Shown here piece after piece: positions 18,301 through 25,104 of a stretch of DNA of 64,000 nt. Under the pieces are notes generated by a model, which saw only the letters and a list, made by a program, of their open reading frames with translations, was not told the DNA's origin and searched no databases. Location: contig NZ_WUUT01000002.1 of NCBI RefSeq assembly GCF_009831575.1, positions 124,001 through 188,000 on the forward strand, in the 5' to 3' direction. The position numbers and the translations under genes were made by a program. How positions within the stretch are numbered: the first letter of the stretch is position 1; each line of letters starts with the position of its first letter. This stretch comes from Halovenus carboxidivorans (lineage in GTDB: Archaea > Halobacteriota > Halobacteria > Halobacteriales > Haloarculaceae).

Positions 18301-19888
18301 CGACATCTACTCCATCGAGGACCTCAAACAGCTGATTCACGATTTGAAGGCCTCGAATCCGGAGGCGGACATCAACGTCAAACTCGTCGCGGAAGCCGGC
18401 GTCGGCATCATCGCCGCCGGTGTCGCGAAGGCCAACGCCGACGTGGTCCACATCTCGGGCGATTCCGGCGGCACGGGTGCCTCGCCGAAGACGAGCATCA
18501 AAAACGCCGGCGTCCCGTGGGAACTCGGCGTCGCGGAGGCCAACCAACTCCTCTGTGAGACTGGTCTCCGCGACCGGATCCGCGTGACGACCGACGGCGG
18601 CATGAAGACCGGCCGTGACGTGGCCATCGCGGCGCTGCTCGGTGCCGAGGGCTACACCTTCGGGACCGCGTCGATGGTCACCTCGGGCTGTGTGATGGCC
18701 CGGCAGTGTCACGAGAACACCTGTCCGGTGGGCATCGCGACCCAAAACGAGAAGCTCCGCGAGCGCTTCCCCGGCCAGCCACAGCACGTCATCAACTACA
18801 TGACCTTCATCGCGCAGGAACTGCGCGAGATCATGGCCGACCTCGGCTTCCGCTCGCTCGAGGAGATGATCGGCCGGGTCGACGTGCTCGACCAGCGCGA
18901 CGACATCAAACAGGAGAAAGCGAAGAAACTCGATCTCTCCTCGCTGCTGGTCGAGCCGGATCGACCGGACGGTGTCGACCGCTACAAGACCCAGGAACAG
19001 GATCACGAGGTCGACGAGCAACTCGACTGGGAGATCATCGAGGAGGCCAGCAGTGCGCTCGAACACGGCGAACCGACGACGCTCACCAAGGAGATCGAGA
19101 ACGTCAACCGCGCCGTCGGTGCGACGCTGTCGAACGAGATCTCCGAGCGCCACGGCGTCGAGGGGCTGCCGGAGGACACCTTGACCGTCCGATTCGACGG
19201 GACGGCCGGACAGAGCTTCGGTGCCTTTACCCAGGACGGCGTGACGATGGAACTGGTCGGCTCCGCGAACGACTACCTGGGCAAGGGCCTCTCCGGAGGC
19301 AAACTGATCGTCCGCCCGCCTGAGGAGGCCAGCTACGACGCGAGCGAGAACATCATCACCGGCAACGTCGCGCTGTACGGCGCGACCCAGGGCGAGTGCT
19401 ACGTCAACGGTGCCGCCGGCGAGCGCTTCGCCGTGCGGAACTCTGGGGTGAAAGGCGTCGTCGAGTCCGTCGGCGACCACGGCTGTGAGTACATGACCGG
19501 CGGTGCAATCGCCGTCCTCGGCGAGACGGGCAAGAACTTCGGTGCCGGGATGTCCGGCGGCGTCGCCTACGTCTACGACCCCGACGGCTCCTTCGCCGAC
19601 CGTGCCAACACCGGGATGGTCTCGCTGTCGGGTACCCTCGAAGAGAAAGACCGGGAGATGCTGACCCGCTTAGTCGAGAACCACGCCGCCTACACCGACT
19701 CGGCACGGGCCGAGGAACTGCTGGCGAACTGGGAGGAGGAGATCGAGAACTTCACGCGAGTGATGCCCGACGCGTACGCGGAGGTCATCGAGGACCGCGA
19801 GCGCGACGACGTTCGCAACGAACTCCCCGAACCCGCGACGCTCGAAGCGGGCGAACTCTCCCCGACGATGCACTCGAACGCGGATTAA
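15341..19888 (+). CDS. gltB: Glutamate synthase large subunit
   Basis: About 1515 residues with the full GltB order. The class-II glutaminase domain begins at NCGVGVVMD, and its Cys at residue 23 would be the N-terminal nucleophile after removal of a short propeptide. A central domain follows, then the FMN-binding synthase domain (LISPPPLHDIYS, SGDSGGTGASP, TDGGMKTGRDV). The 3Fe-4S cysteines are in SGCVMARQCHENTCP. Last is the beta-helix domain with GGKLIVRPP and GGVAYVYDP. It makes glutamate from glutamine and 2-oxoglutarate. ATG 15341 is chosen because it gives the usual short propeptide; ATG 15326 is possible. No gltD small subunit is adjacent, so the electron donor may be ferredoxin or a distant partner. 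Confidence 0.96.
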   Translation: MTDRRMETGQDGLADPTDARSNCGVGVVMDLDGGSSHEVVRDGLELVECMEHRGTTGAEKETGDGAGILLQIPHEFFAGELDVDLPDPGEYAVGSLFLPQDDDARADLKSRIEDLFDEEGLDVLAWRSVPTNNDGLGQTALDSEPEIEQVFVTSREGLSGDEFSRQLYVGRSVVENTIEEEQPEGSERFYIVSLDHKTVVYKGLLKAEQVEDYYPDLSDERMHSTFAMVHARFSTNTLGAWHLAHPYRNIIHNGEFNTIQGNINWMRARETDIEHEAFGEDIEKIKPIIDDPEQSDTASVDNALELLMESGRSLPHALRTLIPEAWRGEQNNVSGKRREFYDYHASLVEPWDGPALVAATDGERVGAVLDRNGLRPCRYDVLEDNTLVMSSEVGALDYDESEIRERGRLQPGQCFLADPEEGRVVPDEEVFDDLVDDKYGEWVDQEQVRIDDISESDDNTPQHSVDELRAHQATYGYTYDEIDHLLEPMAEKGKDPIGSMGDDTPLSVLSQFNRPLFTYFKQLFAQVSNPPLDYIREELVTSLETRLGNQRNLLDETPEHARQLVLDSPILTDQEMADIKDLGENGMSTGVVDITYDPDEHDLESAVERVRADASEAAEEHDVVVLSDRTNAEKRVPIPSLLAVGGVHHHLVRNGQRNHIGLVLESGDPRAVHHFATLIGYGAGAVNPYLAYQTITDLVAGPDGADPSKAIDAYINAVEDGLLKTMSKMGISTVESYQGAQIFEAVGLSSDLIDEYFEGTENRTEGIGLDEIESDLLDRHEVAWSDDADMERVGEYENRTGGIYHQWNPETVSTIQQAVRQGDYETYKEFAELVNDQQEQLATLRGLLEFDGEDREPVPIEEVESVDSIVERFETAAMSLGSLSPEMHENNAIAMNRIGGKSNTGEGGEPPERFGTEKESHTKQVASGRFGVTSTYLTAADELQIKMAQGSKPGEGGHLPGKKVNEMIAHVRYSTPGVGLISPPPLHDIYSIEDLKQLIHDLKASNPEADINVKLVAEAGVGIIAAGVAKANADVVHISGDSGGTGASPKTSIKNAGVPWELGVAEANQLLCETGLRDRIRVTTDGGMKTGRDVAIAALLGAEGYTFGTASMVTSGCVMARQCHENTCPVGIATQNEKLRERFPGQPQHVINYMTFIAQELREIMADLGFRSLEEMIGRVDVLDQRDDIKQEKAKKLDLSSLLVEPDRPDGVDRYKTQEQDHEVDEQLDWEIIEEASSALEHGEPTTLTKEIENVNRAVGATLSNEISERHGVEGLPEDTLTVRFDGTAGQSFGAFTQDGVTMELVGSANDYLGKGLSGGKLIVRPPEEASYDASENIITGNVALYGATQGECYVNGAAGERFAVRNSGVKGVVESVGDHGCEYMTGGAIAVLGETGKNFGAGMSGGVAYVYDPDGSFADRANTGMVSLSGTLEEKDREMLTRLVENHAAYTDSARAEELLANWEEEIENFTRVMPDAYAEVIEDRERDDVRNELPEPATLEAGELSPTMHSNAD

Positions 19889-19957
19889 CTGCCAGCGATC
19901 GGACAGATCTCCGTCGGAATCGGAGCGTTTTCACCCCTGTCGGTCGATGTCGTCAGT

Positions 19958-20929
19958 ATGGACGACGCACTCATTATCGGTGGCACCCGCTTTATCGGCC
20001 GCCATCTCGTCGACGAACTGCTCGATGCGGAGTACGACGTGACGCTGTTCAACCGCGGCACCCGGGAGAACCCCTTCGCGGACCACAACCGCGTCGACCA
20101 CTACACGGGCGACCGGACCAGCGGCGCGGCGCTGAAAGAGGCCAACGAAGCCGTCGAACCGGATCTCGTCGTCGATTGTGTGGCGTACTACCCCGGCGAG
20201 GTGAAACTGGCGGTCGAGGCCTTCGAGGACGTCGAGGCGTACGTCTACGTCTCCAGCGGTGCGGTCTACGAACCCGACGTCATCCCGAAACGGGAGGGCG
20301 AGACGCCGCTGGAACCCTGCTCGGGCGAACAGGCCGTCGACGACAGCCACGAGAGCTACGGGCCGCGGAAGGCCGAGGGCGATCGGATCGTCTTCGAGGC
20401 CGCCGAGAACGGGGTGAACGCGATGAGCGTGCGTCCGACCATCGTCTACGGCCCGCACGACTACACCGGCCGCTACCAGTACTGGGTCGACAGAATCAGC
20501 GAGTACGACCGCGTCCTCGTTCCCGGAGACGGGACGAACATCCATCACCTCGTCTCCGTGTACAACACGGTCCGGGCGATTCGGGCCGTCGGTGAGAACG
20601 GCACGCCCGGCGAAGCGTACAACGCCGGCGACCACCGGGTGCTCACACTTCAGGATCTACTCGAGGAGACCGCCGAGGCGGTCGGCACCGACCCCGAGTT
20701 CGTCGAGGTCAACGACCGCGAACTCGCAACCGCCGGCTTGGAGTCGACGGAGTTCCCGCTGTACAACCCCGACGTGCACGTGCTCTCGACGGCGAAGTTG
20801 GCGGACATCGGCTGGGAGCCCCTCTCACCGCGTGAGGCGATCGAACGGACCGTCGCGTGGTCCGGAGAACCGGAACGCGATCCGGGCCCCGACCGGGAGA
20901 CAGAAGAGCAGGTTCTGGACTCGCTGTGA
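19958..20929 (+). CDS. NAD-dependent epimerase/dehydratase family protein (extended SDR)
   Basis: 323 residues. The N-terminus MDDALIIGGTRFIGRHL carries the glycine-rich dinucleotide loop. YVYVSSGAVY and the catalytic pair in SYGPRKAEG (Tyr-x3-Lys) follow, then RPTIVYGPHDYTGRYQYW and a DGTNIHHLVSV substrate segment. These features match the atypical/extended SDRs related to NAD-dependent sugar epimerases and the chloroplast RNA-binding CSP41-like group. It is cytoplasmic and monocistronic. Sugar-nucleotide specificity cannot be read from the sequence. It converges on the following minus-strand gene across a 48-base gap. Confidence 0.88.
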   Translation: MDDALIIGGTRFIGRHLVDELLDAEYDVTLFNRGTRENPFADHNRVDHYTGDRTSGAALKEANEAVEPDLVVDCVAYYPGEVKLAVEAFEDVEAYVYVSSGAVYEPDVIPKREGETPLEPCSGEQAVDDSHESYGPRKAEGDRIVFEAAENGVNAMSVRPTIVYGPHDYTGRYQYWVDRISEYDRVLVPGDGTNIHHLVSVYNTVRAIRAVGENGTPGEAYNAGDHRVLTLQDLLEETAEAVGTDPEFVEVNDRELATAGLESTEFPLYNPDVHVLSTAKLADIGWEPLSPREAIERTVAWSGEPERDPGPDRETEEQVLDSL

Positions 20930-20977
20930 ACGGCACCGTTCAGACGGATCTGGAAGGCGCGCGAACTCGCGTCCGGG

Positions 20978-22060
20978 TCAGTCCAGGTCGTATCTGACGA
21001 CGCGTTCTCCGAACAGCGAGCCGAGATACAGCGACCCGTCCCGCGGCGTCGCCGAGGTGATACCAAACACGTCGGCGTCGGGGTCGTGGAGGCTGTCGAG
21101 TATCTCGCCGTCGGCGTCTAGCTGGAGGACGAGCCCGTACGGCTCCAGCGGCGCGGCCTCGATAACCGACTCCGGGAGCTTTCCGAGTTGCCGCTTGACC
21201 AGCGGGTGGGCGTGCAACGCTTCGAGGGCTTCCTGGCGGCGCGTCGGCACGGCGAGCCAGAAGGTGTCGTCCGCTCCCGCCTCGATGTTGTCCGGGTAGC
21301 CCGGCAGGTTGTCGGCGAACAGTTCCGACTCACCCTCGCGGTCGCCGTCGTAGTAGTACCGCGTCACCCGCGCCCGGGAGGTCTCGGTCACGAGCACCGA
21401 CTCACCGTCCGGGTGGGGGCAGATTCCGTTCGCGAAGCCGAGGTCGGACAGCACGACCCTCGTCTCCGCTGTCTCGGGATCGTACGCGAGCAGACGCCCC
21501 GTGTCCTGAAGTTCCAGTAGTTCGTCCTGGAAGATGTCGTGGACAGTCGCGTCGGTGAAGTAAATCGTCTCGTCCGGTGCAACGTACAGGTCGTCCGCGA
21601 AGGCAATCTCCCGACCGCCGGCCTCTTCGGTCAGCGTCCGGACCGTGCCGTCGGGGCTGATCGACAGTAACCCGGCATCTTCCGCACAGACGAACAGGTC
21701 TTCGCCGTCGAACTCCATACCGAGGGGTCGCCCGTCGGTTTCGGCAAACGTTTCCAGTTGCATCTCCCGGCCGTCCTCGACGGGATCGACCGTTCGGAGC
21801 ACCGCGCCGTCCTCCACTCCGGTGTACAGCCGTCCCCGGTCGTCGAAGGCGACATCCTCCGGCCCGTCACAGCGAACGACCGTTTCCGCGGCGCCCAACT
21901 TCCAGTTCTGCGCCAGTGCCCCGGTCAGTTCCGGGGGGTCCGGCGGATGCCACTCCCGGGGGTCGGTACGGGAGTCGACTCGACTCAGCGCGACCGCTAC
22001 CGTCCCGAGTATTGCGCTGACACTCAATAGCGGACGTCGCCGGATGAAGCGAACTACCAT
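20978..22060 (-). CDS. SMP-30/strictosidine-synthase-like six-bladed beta-propeller protein, membrane-anchored
   Basis: 360 residues. An N-terminal basic start and hydrophobic segment (about 8-25, RRRPLLSVSAILGTVAVAL) suggests a membrane anchor or uncleaved signal. The rest is propeller-like. GPEDVAFDDRGRLYTGVEDG, RPLGMEFDGEDLFVCAED, GFANGICPHPDGESVLVTE and LPGYPDNIEAGADDTFWLAV are the signature blocks of the strictosidine-synthase/APMAP group, in which the N and D residues hold a calcium or zinc ion. Members are lactonases or related hydrolases; substrate here is unknown. It stands alone, with a gene-poor stretch upstream. Confidence 0.85.
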   Translation of the reverse strand: MVVRFIRRRPLLSVSAILGTVAVALSRVDSRTDPREWHPPDPPELTGALAQNWKLGAAETVVRCDGPEDVAFDDRGRLYTGVEDGAVLRTVDPVEDGREMQLETFAETDGRPLGMEFDGEDLFVCAEDAGLLSISPDGTVRTLTEEAGGREIAFADDLYVAPDETIYFTDATVHDIFQDELLELQDTGRLLAYDPETAETRVVLSDLGFANGICPHPDGESVLVTETSRARVTRYYYDGDREGESELFADNLPGYPDNIEAGADDTFWLAVPTRRQEALEALHAHPLVKRQLGKLPESVIEAAPLEPYGLVLQLDADGEILDSLHDPDADVFGITSATPRDGSLYLGSLFGERVVRYDLD

Positions 22061-23676
22061 ACGTCCCTTCGTGTGAAGGCTGGACCAAGAGCATTTCCCC
22101 GGTCACGGCGTCCGCGTTGGACGCCCGAAACGGCCAGCACGGGAGACGCGAAATTCCGGTCCCGAATCGCTCGCTGAACCCCGGTGACCGGACTCGGACT
22201 TGATATAGTGATATATGGTTTATTTGTTCGACAAGGCCCACCAGTTGTGGGAACGTAACATCTTCATAACAATATCCTATCAACAAAAATGTAAAGATAT
22301 TTGAACAGATATGCGAGTTGTTTCGGACTATCGTGTGTTCTACAGACAGACGACAGCAGCGGACGATCCGAGCGAACGCATCGAAATAGATCCCCTCGAA
22401 TCCCAGTTTGTCGAATCACACTTCGATAATGAGCCGTCAGTCGTGTTCTTCCGGGGAAGGTACTGTCGTCCCGGTTCTCCACGGAGTTGGTTCCGAGTTT
22501 CCGGGAGGGCCTTACGCTACCGCGACGGAATTCAGGGTTCGGGGAGTCAGAGCACCAGAAGATCGATGCGACCCGTGGTCTGCGGGGTATCGTCGACGAA
22601 GTGGTCGGTTTCGATACTCGATCTCGGAAGTACCACCGGCCGATGAAGAAGGGGCTCACGCTCAGATATAACACTCGGCTGACGTCGAGTCGTTCGGACA
22701 GTCATTACCATTCGGATACAACGAAGTCCGACCGATCCCTCGCTCATCCGGTTACGCCGGAATCGGCGGCGGGCCGACCGACGACAGGTTCGTCTAGCCA
22801 CCTGTGAGACGGACCGAGCGAGCAGCGAGAGATCACCCCGTCCTCGCGCGTGACGGTATCACAGCGGAACCTCGACCGAAACCGACGACGCTGATGCGAT
22901 CCTCGAGACAGGACTCGGTAACACCCATTAGTTAGGCGACGTGGAGTCATCAGATTATTGCCCGGGAACGGTGGGGATATCAGTGATGTCAACAGAGCAT
23001 TCTTTCCGAGCCCCTGCTTCGCCGGAGTTGGTCCGGTCGTGCCGGTCTGTTGAATCCGCCGGCCCGAAAATCCGGTTATCGCTGATGTGTCGCTGCCTCA
23101 CACGGAGTGTCTGTGAGGGGGTGACGAATTGTTAGACCGGATGGAAGCGAGTCTCTCCCCGCAGTCGATGACCACCACAGCCGCGGGATACACAGACGAC
23201 GAACCAACTGGTAATTCACACGGGAAATCCATCACCGACGGTGTGGGCACTCGCCGCATGTCGAGCGGTCTGTCGAAATCCCTCGAACCGCATCAACCAA
23301 TTGCTGTGATCGAGTACGGAGCTGGCGACCATTCCGATATAGCCGCCCGGATATAAAACGCCTGTTTGGTCGCCATTCTCTTGTTGTTTCCAGGGGTTCG
23401 AGCGTGATATGGCTACGCGTCTTCGTTCGGATTATCAACACCAATCGTACGGATTGCAGTAGGTAGTGTTCGTCCCCTATCGTGACCCCTGCCAGCCACT
23501 GAGTGCGCAGCGAGCGATGGCACTTCGCCCGCCCGAATTTTTTAGCTGTGAACACGAAGTCGGTAAGCGTAATAGAACGATATTGTGTACTACATAGGAT
23601 AGCAGACACACAAATAAGGGCATTTAGCTGTGAGTCTGACAGTAGATTAATGTGGCCGGGGTGTGAGAGGGCGAAT
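22061..23676. other. Gene-poor, low-GC stretch upstream of the DUF5805-integrase pair
   Basis: About 1.6 kb with no gene I can support. Open frames here (for example 22311-22646 and 23129-23356 on plus, 22264-22674 and 23232-23609 on minus) have Arg/Ser-rich or shadow-like composition and lack the acidic bias of the neighbours. AT-rich patches occur near 22199-22310 and 23530-23665. No tRNA, rRNA or CRISPR pattern was seen. It may be the decayed cargo side of an integrated element whose integrase follows. Confidence 0.55.
23541..23633. repeat. Pair of 11-base direct repeats upstream of the DUF5805 gene
   Basis: TTTAGCTGTGA occurs at 23541-23551 and again at 23623-23633, 82 bases apart, ending 44 bases before the DUF5805 start. 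The pair could be regulator-binding sites or recombinase arm sites. Chance cannot be excluded for a repeat this short. Confidence 0.4.
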
Positions 23677-24084
23677 ATGAGCGGTGACGGCGAAGTCGAT
23701 ACCTCTCGAACGGTCGTCCAGACGTACGTTCCGGCCTACCAGCGTGATCTGTGGGACGACCACGCTGATCGGCTGGACATGTCACGCAGCGAGTTCGTCA
23801 AGACGATGGTCCAGGCCGGGCGACGAGAGATCGGAGACGATCCGGATCTACTCCCGGACGACGACCTGGCGGCGGAGTCGACCGAAGGAGAGGGCAAATC
23901 TCTCTCGGCGGAGATCACGTCGCTTCTCGACGACGAGGACGCACTGTCGTGGGACGAACTGCTGGCGGCGCTCACAGACGATATCGAGGCCCGACTGGAC
24001 GACACGCTCCAGGAGCTACAGGACAGGAATCAGGTGCGGTACAGCGGTCGTGAAGATGGCTACGTGCTGGTGGACGAATCATGA
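23677..24084 (+). CDS. DUF5805 protein, integrase partner
   Basis: 135 residues from ATG 23677. The N-terminal half contains TVVQTYVPAYQRDLWDDHADRLDMSRSEFVKTMVQAGRRE, which has the beta-strand then helix-turn-helix look of a ribbon-helix-helix DNA-binding domain. An acidic middle and a C-terminal winged-helix-like segment (LSWDELLAAL then QDRNQVRYSGREDGYVLVDE) follow. This matches the DUF5805 family that precedes tyrosine recombinases in haloarchaeal genomes. Its stop overlaps the integrase start by four bases (ATGA), so the two are translationally coupled. A role as an excision/integration accessory factor or repressor is inferred. The longer upstream open frame is not acidic and was not used. 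Confidence 0.8.
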   Translation: MSGDGEVDTSRTVVQTYVPAYQRDLWDDHADRLDMSRSEFVKTMVQAGRREIGDDPDLLPDDDLAAESTEGEGKSLSAEITSLLDDEDALSWDELLAALTDDIEARLDDTLQELQDRNQVRYSGREDGYVLVDES

Positions 24085-25091
24085 GTGAACTCGACCGTTC
24101 GGCCCAGAGCCACCTCGAGTACTTCATCGAAGATATCGCATACCAGGGGAAGACGGAACGGACGCAGGAGGCCTACGAGCGCGTGTTAGCGGATTTCGAG
24201 GCGTATCTCGACTCGCGGGGGTTGAGTGTCGAGGAGGCAAATCACAGAGACTGTATGGCGTATATCCATCAGCTCAGAGGAGATGTCGGCGAGAGCACGG
24301 TCGCCACCTACGCCTCCTACCTGAACCGGTTTTACGACTACATGGTTCGCGTCGCCGAGTTCGACGACAACCCGATGTCCGTCGTCGTCGAAGAGATGGA
24401 CGAACAGATCAACACTGACCCCGCACGCCGGGATATCTCGGTGCCTGCCATGCGGGGGTTCGTCGCGGAACTCTCCCATCCGCTGGAGCGTGCAGTGATC
24501 GTCACGCTTCTGAAAACGGGGATGCGGGCCGGTGAACTCTGTAATCTCGATCTACGGGATCTCTCGCTCGCGGACCGAGACGGCGAGCACAGACCCCGTC
24601 TCGACGGCCGGCCGAACTCGATATTCGTCGACGACACGCCCGCGGCAGGGTCCGTCTACAACGGCGAGCGGCGGACGGCCTCGAACAAGCGCAAGCGGGC
24701 GACGACACTCCCCGTCGACGGGGAACTCGCAGATGTGCTCGATACGTGGCTCCGGATCCGGCCCGACGCGACAACCGACGCTGATCCGCTGTTCGTCTCG
24801 ACGAGCGATAGCTGGGGACGGCGGCTGACTCCCGATATGGTCCATCACATGGTCGAACGCCGCGCACGGGAGCACGGCTGGTATCACGACGACGGCGGGC
24901 CGGAGGAAAACGTCACACCCCACTACTTCAGACACTTTTTCACCACACATCTCCGGGATCGAACGGGTGACCGCGGCGTGGTCAAGTACCTGCGCGGCGA
25001 TGTCGCAACCGACGTGATCGATACGTACACCCACGACTGGGGCGACCGCATCCGGACGGTATATCAGGACAATATCTACTCGCTACTGTAA
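24081..25091 (+). CDS. Tyrosine recombinase / site-specific integrase
   Basis: 336 residues. The N-terminal SAM-like core-binding domain spans about 10-105. The catalytic domain shows Arg149 in KTGMRAGELCNL, Lys203 or Lys205 in SNKRKRATTL, His281-x2-Arg284 in HYFRHFF, and Tyr316 in VIDTYTHDW. The usual Leu-Gly-His box before the Tyr reads LRGD, so its His/Trp position is not conserved. The protein cuts and rejoins DNA at a specific site through a 3'-phosphotyrosine. It overlaps the DUF5805 gene by four bases. It may belong to an integrated element or serve a resident chromosomal role; no flanking att repeat or tRNA is visible within 2 kb. Confidence 0.9.
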   Translation: MSELDRSAQSHLEYFIEDIAYQGKTERTQEAYERVLADFEAYLDSRGLSVEEANHRDCMAYIHQLRGDVGESTVATYASYLNRFYDYMVRVAEFDDNPMSVVVEEMDEQINTDPARRDISVPAMRGFVAELSHPLERAVIVTLLKTGMRAGELCNLDLRDLSLADRDGEHRPRLDGRPNSIFVDDTPAAGSVYNGERRTASNKRKRATTLPVDGELADVLDTWLRIRPDATTDADPLFVSTSDSWGRRLTPDMVHHMVERRAREHGWYHDDGGPEENVTPHYFRHFFTTHLRDRTGDRGVVKYLRGDVATDVIDTYTHDWGDRIRTVYQDNIYSLL

Positions 25092-25104
25092 CTCTGCGTT
25101 CGCC

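Noticed and set aside
16865-19480. 871-codon open frame on the minus strand opposite gltB
   Set aside because: Mirror frame produced by GC-rich third positions of gltB; its protein is Arg/Val-rich with no recognisable domain, while the plus strand encodes a complete glutamate synthase.
22311-22807. Plus-strand frames starting at 22311 and 22487 as a possible split gene
   Set aside because: The first 50 codons look plausible, but the remainder turns Arg/Ser-rich, no family was recognised, and the frames cannot be joined convincingly.
23232-23609. 125-codon minus-strand frame before the DUF5805 gene
   Set aside because: Basic composition, no recognised domain, and it covers the likely promoter of the DUF5805-integrase pair.
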